Assembly (NCBI GenBank): GCA_024400495.1
Contig: JAKSMR010000019.1
Span: 1-52,659 of the forward strand
From: Bacteroidales bacterium
GTDB lineage: Bacteria; Bacteroidota; Bacteroidia; Bacteroidales; P3
Length of the DNA: 52,659 nt
Direction of reading: 5' to 3'
Positions 5,250 to 13,542 of the stretch are shown here, piece by piece. Below the pieces are notes generated by a model. It was not told where the DNA came from. It made no database searches and worked only from the letters and a program-made list of their open reading frames with translations. Positions within the stretch are counted from its first letter, which is position 1, and every line of letters begins with the position of its first letter. The translations under genes and the position numbers were made by a program.

Positions 5250-7895
5250 TTATTCGCTGTCGGTGCTCTCGCCGCCGGAGCGGGCGTCGCGCTCGAGCTC
5301 CATCTTGCCGAAACGGAGGGTGACGCCGGCGCTGATGTAGCGGGAGTTGAGGGTGTAGGAGGAGTTCTCGCTCTGGATGAGGGGGTTGGTGTTGGTGGAG
5401 CCGCCGCCGATGGTCTTGCCCCAGTTGAAGATGTCCTGCACGTTGACGAAGACGGAGAGCTTGCGCTTGAAGAAGTCGCTGCGGATGCCGCAGTCCATGG
5501 AGTAGCGTGCTTTGCTGGTGGAGAAGAGGCCCTGGGTGGGGGAGGTGTAGCGGGCGCTGGCGAAGACCTGGTACTTGTTGAAGATCTTGCTCCAGGCGTT
5601 GACGCGGAGGGAGTAGGACCACATGTTGTCGCTGTAGGTCTTTCCGAGGGCGGCGTAGTCGTAGGTGTAGCCGGCGTTGTAGAGGTTGCCGTAGAAGCGG
5701 AGGTTGAAGAAGCCGGAGGGGCGGTAGGTCATGTTGAGTGAGGTGCCGAAGCGGTAGGAGGAGCCCATGTTCTCGGGCATGGAGTACTGGATGAGGCGCA
5801 GGAGGATGTCGTCCTCGACGCGGTCGGTGAGCGAGGAGATCTCGTTCTGCGAGTAGCGTGCGTAGCCGTCGATGCCGATGTTGCCGAAGCGGAGGAAGTA
5901 TTTGCTCCAGCCTATCTCGGCGTTGTGGGTGAGTGAGCCCTTGAGGTTTGGGTTGCCGGTGCGGTAGCTGTCCTCGCTGTAGTTGCGGCGGGTAGAGAGC
6001 TGGCTGGCCTGGGGGTTGTTCATCCTGAGGGTGTAGTTGAGCTTGAAGTTGTGGAGGTCTTCGGTGCGGTAGGAGGTGTGGATGGAGGGGGTGAGGGTGA
6101 AGAAGGTCTCGCTGCCTTGGTCGGCGAGGTTGGCGGAGGGGTAGAGGGAGGCTCCGTCGCTCTCGTAGGCGTAGTCCATGGAGGTGAGGCCGGCGCCCAG
6201 GCCGAGCTCGAGGGTGAAGTGGCCGAAGCGGTGGGTCCAGTTGACGTCGCCGTCGACGTTGTGGTCGTTGCTCTTGAGGTCGTACTGGCGCAGCAGGTCG
6301 GTGGCGCCGTTGGCGGTGGGCATGTAGGAGGTGGTGTTGTGGTTGTAGCCGTAGCCGAGGCCGTAGCTCATCTCGCCGTCTTTGGAATAGGGGCGGTTGT
6401 AGCGTCCGTTGAGGGAGAGCTGGCTGCCGGTGGAGCTGGTCTGGTAGAGCTTCTGGTCGTCGCCGGGCATGGTGTAGGTGATGCCGGTGTTGTAGGGATG
6501 GCTGCTGAGATAGGTGCGGGAGAAGGTCTGGTCGTTGCCGCTCCAGTTGAAGTGTCCGTCGGCGAAGAGGCGCAGGTTGTGGCCTTCGTCGTCGAACTTG
6601 CGGGTGATGTTGGCGCCGAGGGAGCCGAAGCCGCTGGTGCTTTGGGGGGAGTTGGTGCTGTCGAGGAAGGCATAGACGTTGCCGGCTCCGTTGTTGAGCC
6701 AATGTTCGTCGCGGATGTTGCCGCTATAGCTGTAGGAGTTGGAGAGGCTGTAGTTGAGCCCGCCGTGCACTTCGAGGTCGGTCATGGAGTCGATCTCGTA
6801 GTTTATGTTCATGAAGAGGTTGCCGCTGTAGCGCTTGTTCTCGCTCTCGTTCCAGGTGGTGTCGTAGGCCAGGGTGTCGAGGTTGTTGTCGAACTTGCGG
6901 GTCCATCCGTTGCCTTCGTTGTGGCGGTAGTTGTAGCGGCCGCTGGCGAAGATGTTGACGGAGAGGCGTTCTTTGGCCCACATGTAGCTCAGCCAGGGGC
7001 TGAGGGAAGGCTGCGAGGCGCCGTTGAGGCCGAAGGAGATGAAGTGGTTCTTCTTGATGTGTGCCGAGGTGACGATGTTGATGACGGCCTCGCTGGTGGT
7101 GGCGTATTTGGCAGAGGGGTTGGTGATGGTCTCGATGTGGTCGAGGGCGTTGGCGGGAAGGGTCTCGAGATAGGTCTTGAGGTTCTCGGCGGTGAGCTTG
7201 GAGGGCTTGTCGTTGATCCAGATCTCTACGCTGGAGACGCCGCGGAGGGTGACGTTGCCTTCGATGTCGACCTCAACGCCAGGGGCGTTCTGGAGGGCGT
7301 CGCTGGTGGTTCCGCTCTGGATGGAGGGGTCGTCGGCCACGTTGTAGATCATCTTCTCGCCGTCCATGGCATAGAGGGGACGCTCGGCGGTGATCTTCAC
7401 GGTCTTGAGGGTTGCTGCACCGGGTTTGAGGAAGAGGGTGCCGAGGGCGGTGTTGTTCTCTACCCTGAAGGTGCGGAAGAGGGTCTGATAGCCTACGTAG
7501 GAGACTCGCATCAGATAGGTGCCGGCAGGGACGTCGGCGATGTCGAAGGCGCCGTCGAAGTCGGTGGAGCCGCCTTTGACGAAGGAGCTGTCGGCGCTGT
7601 CGAGAATGGCGACATTGACATAGACGAGGACTTCTTTGCTCACGCTATCGCGTAGGGTTCCCACCACCTTGAAGGTGGATCCGCTGCGTACTTTTTTCTG
7701 TTTGACCTGCTGTGTGCTGCGGTCCATGCGCGAAGGGTCGAAGTCGCCGCGGGGCCCTTGTCCGGGACGGAAACCGCCGGGAGGAGGACCCATGGGACGT
7801 CCGCCGGGATAGCCGCCGGGATGGCCGCCGGGTTGTGCTGATGCTATGGCTCCGAGAACCATAAGGGTGAAGAATATTGACAGGATTCGTTTCAT
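5250..7895 (-). CDS. TonB-receptor-like outer-membrane beta-barrel family protein
   Basis: 881 residues. A signal peptide (residues 1-20, ending AIASA) is followed by an unusual Gly/Pro-rich stretch (about 21-52: GGHPGGYPGGRPMGPPPGG). Residues about 74-158 form a carboxypeptidase-regulatory-like domain (VVGTLRDSVSKEVL...GTYLMRVSYVGYQ), about 165-265 a plug-like domain (DALQNAPGVEVDIEGNVTLRG), and the rest a large barrel of the 'outer membrane protein beta-barrel family' type. No TonB box or SusC-type signature is obvious, and no SusD partner lies nearby, so polysaccharide uptake is unlikely. The C-terminus (MELERDARSGGESTDSE) is polar and continues past the last aromatic strand. Ligand unknown. 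It is divergent from the lipoprotein gene at 8041. Confidence 0.85.
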   Translation of the reverse strand: MKRILSIFFTLMVLGAIASAQPGGHPGGYPGGRPMGPPPGGFRPGQGPRGDFDPSRMDRSTQQVKQKKVRSGSTFKVVGTLRDSVSKEVLVYVNVAILDSADSSFVKGGSTDFDGAFDIADVPAGTYLMRVSYVGYQTLFRTFRVENNTALGTLFLKPGAATLKTVKITAERPLYAMDGEKMIYNVADDPSIQSGTTSDALQNAPGVEVDIEGNVTLRGVSSVEIWINDKPSKLTAENLKTYLETLPANALDHIETITNPSAKYATTSEAVINIVTSAHIKKNHFISFGLNGASQPSLSPWLSYMWAKERLSVNIFASGRYNYRHNEGNGWTRKFDNNLDTLAYDTTWNESENKRYSGNLFMNINYEIDSMTDLEVHGGLNYSLSNSYSYSGNIRDEHWLNNGAGNVYAFLDSTNSPQSTSGFGSLGANITRKFDDEGHNLRLFADGHFNWSGNDQTFSRTYLSSHPYNTGITYTMPGDDQKLYQTSSTGSQLSLNGRYNRPYSKDGEMSYGLGYGYNHNTTSYMPTANGATDLLRQYDLKSNDHNVDGDVNWTHRFGHFTLELGLGAGLTSMDYAYESDGASLYPSANLADQGSETFFTLTPSIHTSYRTEDLHNFKLNYTLRMNNPQASQLSTRRNYSEDSYRTGNPNLKGSLTHNAEIGWSKYFLRFGNIGIDGYARYSQNEISSLTDRVEDDILLRLIQYSMPENMGSSYRFGTSLNMTYRPSGFFNLRFYGNLYNAGYTYDYAALGKTYSDNMWSYSLRVNAWSKIFNKYQVFASARYTSPTQGLFSTSKARYSMDCGIRSDFFKRKLSVFVNVQDIFNWGKTIGGGSTNTNPLIQSENSSYTLNSRYISAGVTLRFGKMELERDARSGGESTDSE

Positions 7896-8040
7896 GGTAT
7901 ATCAAAATTTATGGTGTTCTATATATATTATGTACGGGCTTGGTCCTGTTTTATTGCAAAATGACTGGAAAATTTTTTTATGTAAGGTTTCGCGCAATAA
8001 TTTCCTTCTTCTGGCGTTATCCTTACAAACACCAACCGTT

Positions 8041-8772
8041 ATGAAAAGTATCAAGTCGATTATCCTGTTGTCTCTTTTGGTCGTTCTTGTGGCCTCGTGT
8101 ACTGTCTACAAGCCTGCAATTCCTGATATCCCCATCCTGACGGAACAGGGGGATATGCAGATCGATGCGGCCTATTCGCTCCAAGGAGGCGGCAACATGA
8201 CCCTCTCGGGCGCCCTTACCGACCATCTGGCCCTGCAGCTCTATGCCGACGGCTTGGGAACGGGGGGACGACATGACGACGGCTACGACATGAACCGCTC
8301 GAGCTCGTTCCGCGGCGCTTTGGGAATCTATCAGTTCAGGAACGAGAAAGCGATGTTCGCTCTCTACGGAGGCGCCAGCTTCGGACGCATCCACAGCGTT
8401 TACGACGCTGTTGCGAACGACTCGGTGGAGCATTATTATCAGAACAACTACCGCTCTTTCTTCATCCAGGCCGATGCCGGATGGAAGCCTAGCGAGAGCT
8501 TTGAGTGTGCCGCCCGACTGCTGATCGGCCGACTCAACCTCGAAGGCGACGACATAGCATACAACAAACTCAGCCAGGACATCAAGTCGGTCACTCCCTG
8601 GAGCGAGTCGTCGGTGGTTATCGAACCCTCGATGCTGCTGCGCGTCGGCGGTCCGAACCTCAAGGGAACCCTCAAGCTCGGCTACGCCTGGGCGCCTGAC
8701 ATCCACCGCGGGTTCTTCCCCCTCAACGTCAGCCTCGGCCTCACTTACAGGCTCAGCCTAAAGAATCTCTGA
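8041..8772 (+). CDS. Lipoprotein with predicted beta-barrel body
   Basis: The frame is open from 7846, but the ATG at 8041 is the sensible start: it gives a lipoprotein signal peptide with lipobox VASC and Cys at residue 20, while upstream codons encode no signal. The mature protein (about 223 residues) has repeating strands such as LALQLYADGLGTGG, AMFALYGGASFGRIHS and LKLGYAWAPDIHRGF, and ends in LGLTYRLSLKNL, a pattern of small outer-membrane or porin-like barrels. No family is recognised. A hairpin at 8808-8844 closes the transcript. It is transcribed away from the barrel gene at 5250-7895 across a 145-bp gap that must hold both promoters. Confidence 0.65.
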   Translation: MKSIKSIILLSLLVVLVASCTVYKPAIPDIPILTEQGDMQIDAAYSLQGGGNMTLSGALTDHLALQLYADGLGTGGRHDDGYDMNRSSSFRGALGIYQFRNEKAMFALYGGASFGRIHSVYDAVANDSVEHYYQNNYRSFFIQADAGWKPSESFECAARLLIGRLNLEGDDIAYNKLSQDIKSVTPWSESSVVIEPSMLLRVGGPNLKGTLKLGYAWAPDIHRGFFPLNVSLGLTYRLSLKNL

Positions 8773-8807
8773 TAGAGAGATCTGGCTCGAAAAAAGATAT
8801 TTGGAGA

Positions 8808-8844
8808 ACAGGTTCGTCGATCACGCTGGGGGTGGCGAACCTGT
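8808..8844 (+). terminator. Hairpin terminator after the 8041 lipoprotein gene
   Basis: ACAGGTTCG (8808-8816) pairs with CGAACCTGT (8836-8844); with a 2-base bulge the stem extends through GAGA/TCTC. A pyrimidine run (CTTCTCTTCCTCTTCTCC) follows on the plus strand. Confidence 0.65.
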
Positions 8845-8882
8845 CTTCTCTTCCTCTTCTCCGACAGGGGGTAGGGAGGCTC

Positions 8883-8937
8883 TAGCGTCGCACCAGGGTC
8901 GCATTAACGTCGCACCAGCGTCGCACCAAGGTCGCAA
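8883..8937. repeat. 11-bp-period tandem array A (5 units)
   Basis: Five consecutive 11-base units: TAGCGTCGCAC, CAGGGTCGCAT, TAACGTCGCAC, CAGCGTCGCAC, CAAGGTCGCAA. The core GTCGCA is invariant. The array is followed at once by the perfect palindrome CGCAAATTTGCG (8933-8944, overlapping the last unit). Three related arrays occur at 17674, 25202 and 36958. Confidence 0.85.
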
Positions 8938-9052
8938 ATTTGCGAAAGTGGTGGCTCTCGGTAACGTCGCAGCTGGCCTGCAGAATCGGGAGTAGGGCAG
9001 AGGAACCGAAATGTTAAATATATCGCGTGCGCGCAAAGTTTTCGTCATATTG

Positions 9053-9085
9053 TTTGGCAGATTTGTAAATTATGTGTATTTTTGC
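9053..9085 (+). promoter_or_regulatory. Bacteroidota-type promoter of the C10 protease gene
   Basis: TTTG at 9053-9056 and TATTTTTGC at 9077-9085 are separated by 20 bp, matching the -33 TTTG / -7 TAnnTTTGC consensus of Bacteroidota. The predicted transcript starts near 9092, which excludes an ATG at 9082 and supports translation from 9121. Confidence 0.8.
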
Positions 9086-9120
9086 ATCGTCTTTTTGAAA
9101 CAGAAAAAATCTCTATAACC

Positions 9121-12100
9121 ATGAGAAAAGTAGCATTATTACTGGCTTTTGTGCTTGTCTCCATGATAAGCATGGCTCATCCTGTCGACGGGAAAACCGC
9201 ACTTCGGGTGGCTCAACATTTTTGGACTCTCAAAGGAGGCCAGCATCCTGAAGGATTGGTGGATGTGTCGTCCCGACTGGCGATGGACAACATCTTCCTC
9301 TTTGAACAAAGCAGCGGTCGTGGCTTCGTGGCTGTCGCTGCCGACGATGTGGCTCTCCCCATCATGGGCTATTCCATGGAGAATGGAGTGAGCGAAGAGG
9401 TCAACAGAGAGGCCCGCTACTGGCTGGGCTGCCTCAACGGCGAGATAGCATGGGCGCTGGCCAACGGGCTTGCGGGCGATGCCGCCACTGCCGAACAGTG
9501 GGAACGTCTGCTTGCCGGCGACACCATCCCCGGACGATACAACACTGCTGTCGCCCCCCTCACCACCGTGACCTGGAACCAGGGCAACTTCTATAATAAC
9601 CTCTGTCCGGCCGACGCTTCGGCGCAGTCTGGCGGACATGCCTACACGGGCTGTGTGGCAACGGCAATGGCAACGGTGATGAAGAAATGGAACCACCCTG
9701 TTTCCGGCACCGGCTCCCACAGCTATGTCCACAGCACCTACGGAACACTCTCGGCCAACTTCGCCGCCACCACCTACCAGTGGAGCAACATGCCCTCCTC
9801 GCTCTCCTCGAGTAGCTCCTCGGCACAGGTGAACGCTGTGGCAACGCTGATGTATCATTGCGGTGTGGCTGTAGAGATGAACTACGGTCCCACCAGCAGC
9901 GGCGCCCAGACGGCATCGCAGGGAAGCATAGCCGACATCTGTGCCGAAAACGCGCTCATCTGCAATTTCAAATATAAGAACACGATACATGCTGTGGGTC
10001 GCGAAGGACGCAACTGGAGCGATTGGGTGAGCCTCATCACCGCCGACCTCAATGCCGGACGTCCTGTGCTCTATAGCGGTCGCGATGTCAGCGGCGGCCA
10101 TGCTTTTGTCTGTGACGGCTACGACAACTCGGGCAACTACCACTTCAACTGGGGCTGGGGTGGCTACTGCGACGGCTACTATCCGCTCAATGCCCTCAAT
10201 CCCGCACCTGGTGGAGCAGGCGGCAACGCCACAGGCTCCTACAACGCTTCCCAGACTGTGCTGCTCGGCATCGAGCCCCGCACCACAGAACCTTCCACCT
10301 GCACTCTTACCGCCACCTGCAACAGCTCGCAAGGAACGGTCAGCGGCAGTGGAAACTATAGCTTTGGAGACACAGCATCTTCGTTGGCAACTCCCGTCTC
10401 GGGCTACCGCTTCGACCATTGGAGCGACGGCAGCTGCTACAACCCTCGCGAAATCTTCATGACCGGCAACCAGACTATCTCTGCTGTTTTCCTTCCTCTT
10501 AATGCCGACACGCTCCGCTACGACAACAGTCTGACTACGATGGGCTTCGGTGGTGGCGACACAACCCGTTGGGCTGTGAAATTCGAGCCTGCTAACTTCG
10601 CCGGCCATTCTTCGGTGAGCCGAGTGCTTATGTATATCCGTACTACAGGCTACTACACCATCCAAGTCTGCCAAGGAGGAACCAATGCTCCAGGAACAGT
10701 TCTGGCTACCAAGACCCAGTACTGCAACGAGGGCGATTGGGCTACGTTTGTGTTCAACAACCCTGTGTCGCTTACTGCGTCGCAGAACCTCTGGATCGCC
10801 GCCAAGAGCGCAGCTAGCTATCCTATCGCGCTCTCCTGCTACGCGGGCACCCCCAACGGCAGCTACTATGGCAACAGCGCCACCTCCTATACTCCGCTCA
10901 CCAGCTGGGGTTATTATTTCTCCTTCCCCATCCGTGCCGTCCTCTCCAACGGCGGCGGAGCCAGCTCTTTCACCATCACAGCTGACGCACAATCCTCCAC
11001 CTGTGGCTCGGTGACGGGTGGCGGCCAATATGCTGCTGGTGACACGGTGACTCTTCTCGCCAGCGCCAACGAGAACTATCGTTTCACCCAATGGAGCGAT
11101 GGCAACACATCCAACCCTCGCATCTTCCTTGCTGCAGGCAACGCTAGCTATACAGCCCAGTATGCTAACCTGGGCAGCGATACCTTGAGGTATGACAACG
11201 GTTCTTGTGTTGGAAATCTTGGTGCCGGAGGCGCATTCTACTGGGCAGTGAAGTATCCTGCCGCCAGCCTGGGAAATTACAACCAGCTCAAGGCTGTGAA
11301 ACTGTGGAGCAACAGCGGAGCCGCCGGAAGTGTGACAGTGCGCATCTATCAGGGTGGAGCCAATGCTCCATCGACATTGAAGACAACCCAGACCATCACC
11401 CTTCCCAGCACAGAAGGCTGGGGTGTCTATAACCTCACCAATCCCGTGAACCTTACAGCAGGCCAGCCCGTATGGATCGTGCTCTACAGCACGTCTGCTA
11501 ACTATCCTGCGCCTAAGGCGGAATATGCGGGTCACGACAACAGCTGTTATGTCTCTTTCGACGGCTCGTCGTGGAACCCACTATACGCCTATGGAGAGGA
11601 TTTCCGCAACTCGTGGATGATCAGAGCGGTGTTGGGCAACGCCTCGCAGACCTATACCATCACGGCTAACGTACAATCCTCCACCTACGGTTCGGTGACG
11701 GGTGGCGGCCAATATGCTGCTGGCGACACGGTGACTCTTCTCGCCAGCGCCAACGAGAACTATCGTTTCACCCAATGGAGCGATGGCAACACATCCAACC
11801 CTCGCATCTTCCTTGCTGCAGGCAACGCTAGCTATACAGCCCAGTATGCTAACCTGGGCAGCGATACCTTGAGGTATGACAACGGTTCTTGTGTTGGAAA
11901 TCTTGGTGCCGGAGGCGCATTCTACTGGGCAGTGAAGTATCCTGCCGCCAGCCTGGGAAATTACAACCAGCTCAAGGCTGTGAAACTGTGGAGCAACAGC
12001 GGAGCCGCCGGAAGTGTGACAGTGCGCATCTATCAGGGTGGAGCCAATGCTCCATCGACATTGAAGACAACCCAGACCATCACCCTTCCCAGCACAGAAG

Positions 12101-12999
12101 GCTGGGGTGTCTATAACCTCACCAATCCCGTGAACCTTACAGCAGGCCAGCCCGTATGGATCGTGCTCTACAGCACGTCTGCTAACTATCCTGCGCCTAA
12201 GGCGGAATATGCGGGTCACGACAACAGCTGTTATGTCTCTTTCGACGGCTCGTCGTGGAACCCACTATACGCCTATGGAGAGGATTTCCGCAACTCGTGG
12301 ATGATCAGAGCGGTGTTGGGAACGGCTCCCGTCAACTACACTGTCACCGTGAACTCCAACAATACCGCTTGGGGAACCGTGACCGGTGGCGGTACCTATG
12401 CTTCCGGCACCAATGTAACATTGAGAGCAACACCTAATTCGGGCTATCATTTCGTCAGCTGGAACGACGGAAACACCTCTGCAACCCGTACCATCGTAGT
12501 GACAGGAAACGCCACTTATACAGCAACCTTTGCCCAGGATGTGGTCAACTACACCATTACTGTGAACTCCAACAATACCGCTTGGGGAACCGTGACCGGT
12601 GGCGGTACCTATGCTTCCGGCACCAATGTAACATTGAGAGCAACACCTAATTCGGGCTATCATTTCGTCAGCTGGAACGACGGAAACACCTCTGCAACCC
12701 GTACCATCGTAGTGACAGGAAACGCTACCTATACAGCTACTTTTGCAGAGGATAGCCATGAGGGAATCGACGAGATTGCCGAAGATCAGGTTGTGATCTA
12801 TCCCAACCCCACCAAAGGCATCGTTACAGTTAGTGTGCCCAATGTGCAGAAGATGGAGCTGCTTGACCAACTGGGTCGAGTGATCATCGTGAAGACGAAT
12901 GCCAACACTATTGATCTTTCTGCTCTTGCGTCAGGGACCTATCTCCTGCGGATTACCACGGAGAATGGTGTGCTTCTGAGACGTGTGGCACGACAATAG
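9121..12999 (+). CDS. Secreted C10-family cysteine peptidase with InlB-type repeats and T9SS sorting domain
   Basis: 1292 residues from the ATG at 9121, which gives a clean signal peptide (MRKVALLLAFVLVSMISMAH); the in-frame ATG at 9082 lies inside the promoter. Residues about 21-140 are the propeptide. The peptidase domain (about 145-395) shows catalytic Cys178 in YTGCVATAMA, His327 in GGHAFVCDGY and the NWGWGG motif near 343-348, as in streptopain and interpain. Then come a divergent InlB/Listeria-Bacteroides repeat, a jelly-roll-like module, and a 228-residue module (repeat plus jelly-roll) present twice in nearly identical form, two copies of a 71-residue repeat, and a C-terminal type A T9SS domain (VVIYPNPTKGIVTV ... 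LASGTYLLRI). It should be exported across the outer membrane as a surface or released protease. Confidence 0.93.
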   Translation: MRKVALLLAFVLVSMISMAHPVDGKTALRVAQHFWTLKGGQHPEGLVDVSSRLAMDNIFLFEQSSGRGFVAVAADDVALPIMGYSMENGVSEEVNREARYWLGCLNGEIAWALANGLAGDAATAEQWERLLAGDTIPGRYNTAVAPLTTVTWNQGNFYNNLCPADASAQSGGHAYTGCVATAMATVMKKWNHPVSGTGSHSYVHSTYGTLSANFAATTYQWSNMPSSLSSSSSSAQVNAVATLMYHCGVAVEMNYGPTSSGAQTASQGSIADICAENALICNFKYKNTIHAVGREGRNWSDWVSLITADLNAGRPVLYSGRDVSGGHAFVCDGYDNSGNYHFNWGWGGYCDGYYPLNALNPAPGGAGGNATGSYNASQTVLLGIEPRTTEPSTCTLTATCNSSQGTVSGSGNYSFGDTASSLATPVSGYRFDHWSDGSCYNPREIFMTGNQTISAVFLPLNADTLRYDNSLTTMGFGGGDTTRWAVKFEPANFAGHSSVSRVLMYIRTTGYYTIQVCQGGTNAPGTVLATKTQYCNEGDWATFVFNNPVSLTASQNLWIAAKSAASYPIALSCYAGTPNGSYYGNSATSYTPLTSWGYYFSFPIRAVLSNGGGASSFTITADAQSSTCGSVTGGGQYAAGDTVTLLASANENYRFTQWSDGNTSNPRIFLAAGNASYTAQYANLGSDTLRYDNGSCVGNLGAGGAFYWAVKYPAASLGNYNQLKAVKLWSNSGAAGSVTVRIYQGGANAPSTLKTTQTITLPSTEGWGVYNLTNPVNLTAGQPVWIVLYSTSANYPAPKAEYAGHDNSCYVSFDGSSWNPLYAYGEDFRNSWMIRAVLGNASQTYTITANVQSSTYGSVTGGGQYAAGDTVTLLASANENYRFTQWSDGNTSNPRIFLAAGNASYTAQYANLGSDTLRYDNGSCVGNLGAGGAFYWAVKYPAASLGNYNQLKAVKLWSNSGAAGSVTVRIYQGGANAPSTLKTTQTITLPSTEGWGVYNLTNPVNLTAGQPVWIVLYSTSANYPAPKAEYAGHDNSCYVSFDGSSWNPLYAYGEDFRNSWMIRAVLGTAPVNYTVTVNSNNTAWGTVTGGGTYASGTNVTLRATPNSGYHFVSWNDGNTSATRTIVVTGNATYTATFAQDVVNYTITVNSNNTAWGTVTGGGTYASGTNVTLRATPNSGYHFVSWNDGNTSATRTIVVTGNATYTATFAEDSHEGIDEIAEDQVVIYPNPTKGIVTVSVPNVQKMELLDQLGRVIIVKTNANTIDLSALASGTYLLRITTENGVLLRRVARQ
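10970..12324 (+). repeat. 684-bp direct repeat inside the protease gene
   Basis: The segments starting near 10970 and 11654 repeat with a period of exactly 684 bp (228 codons). From 11011 and 11695 onward for about 630 bases I find a single difference (GGTGACACGG versus GGCGACACGG); divergence is concentrated in the first 40 bases. It keeps frame, so unit number can change without breaking the protein. Confidence 0.9.
12335..12758 (+). repeat. 213-bp direct repeat (two InlB-type modules)
   Basis: GTGAACTCCAACAATACCGC occurs at 12349 and again 213 bases later, each time followed by the same 71-residue module (GTVTGGGTYASGTNVTLRA). The two copies are near-identical at the DNA level and keep frame. 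Confidence 0.88.
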
Positions 13000-13022
13000 T
13001 CTCGCAGCGAGATACATGAATA

Positions 13023-13050
13023 AAAGCCACCGCGGGAACGCGGTGGCTTT
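13023..13050 (+). terminator. Terminator of the C10 protease gene
   Basis: AAAGCCACCGCG (13023-13034) pairs perfectly with CGCGGTGGCTTT (13039-13050) around GGAA. It lies 24 bases after the stop; it can also serve the convergent thioesterase gene. Confidence 0.9.
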
Positions 13051-13074
13051 GTTGTCATATACTATAAGGGTAAC

Positions 13075-13476
13075 CTAGTTCTCTTGGTCGAATCTGGACA
13101 CCATCTCTTTGATCTCCTCGGGGATAGGGACGGCAGCATGAGCACTTCGGCTGTAGCCCGACATGACGATCTTGCCTTCGACGGCAACCTCTCCGTTGCA
13201 GAGGCAGAGCTGGGTGAGGTCGAAACTCTTGTTGCCCCAGCGCGAGACGCAGGTTTGGACTTCCACTTTGTCGTGGTAGCGAATCTGTTTCTTGAAGGAG
13301 AGCTCGTAGTGGACGATCATCACGCAGAAATCTCCCTCGTCGGGGGTGACAGGAACTCCGGAATCTTTGAAATATAGCGACTTTCCTAGGTCAAAATATT
13401 CCATGATAACGGCGTTGTTCACATGGCCCATCTGGTCGATGTCGTTAAAACGGAGTTGGATCGGTGTGGTATACAT
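13075..13476 (-). CDS. Hotdog-fold acyl-CoA thioesterase (4HBT family)
   Basis: 133 residues. The N-terminal motif RFNDIDQMGHVNNAVIMEYFD is the 4-hydroxybenzoyl-CoA thioesterase signature, with Asp in D-x-D-Q-M-G-H-V as the expected catalytic acid. The rest follows the hotdog order: long helix, then strands (YELSFKKQIRYHDKVEVQTCV, KSFDLTQLCLCNGEVAVEGKIVMSGY). Such enzymes hydrolyse acyl-CoA thioesters in the cytoplasm; the acyl group is not predictable. The gene is 65 bp downstream of the histidine kinase gene on the same strand, separated by a miniature palindromic element, and converges on the protease gene. A second family member lies at 17263. Confidence 0.87.
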   Translation of the reverse strand: MYTTPIQLRFNDIDQMGHVNNAVIMEYFDLGKSLYFKDSGVPVTPDEGDFCVMIVHYELSFKKQIRYHDKVEVQTCVSRWGNKSFDLTQLCLCNGEVAVEGKIVMSGYSRSAHAAVPIPEEIKEMVSRFDQEN

Positions 13477-13517
13477 AGTGTGATTGAGGATTGTTGTGTG
13501 GGTTGTTGTTTGGGTGC

Positions 13518-13542
13518 AACCTCTAATTATTGGAGGTTACCT
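13518..13542. repeat. Miniature palindromic element at the kinase stop codon
   Basis: AACCTCTAAT (13518-13527) and ATTGGAGGTT (13529-13538) are inverted around one base, followed by ACCTTA. Read on the minus strand it is TAAGGTAACCTCCAATAATT followed by AGAGGTT, which matches the 21-base end of copy 1 (1221-1241) with one difference. The right edge touches the TAA stop of the kinase gene (13542-13544). Confidence 0.65.

Noticed and set aside
4915-6702. 595-codon minus-strand frame over the barrel gene and tRNA
   Set aside because: Arg/Pro/His-rich, runs through the tRNA and terminator, and lies in another frame of the real barrel gene.
6051-7655. 534-codon plus-strand frame opposite the barrel gene
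   Set aside because: Val/Gly/Glu-rich antisense shadow without motifs.
8883-8937. 11-bp arrays as CRISPR or as coding tandem repeats
   Set aside because: The unit is far too short for CRISPR and no gene reads through the arrays.
9082-9120. Earlier in-frame start for the C10 protease
   Set aside because: It lies inside the -7 promoter box and puts polar residues before a complete signal peptide.
9139-11535. 798-codon open frame on the minus strand opposite the C10 protease gene, repeated again at 11581-12219
   Set aside because: It mirrors the protease frame through two repeats, has no signal peptide or recognisable motif, and the plus-strand protein is clearly real. Long antisense frames are expected in GC-rich coding DNA.
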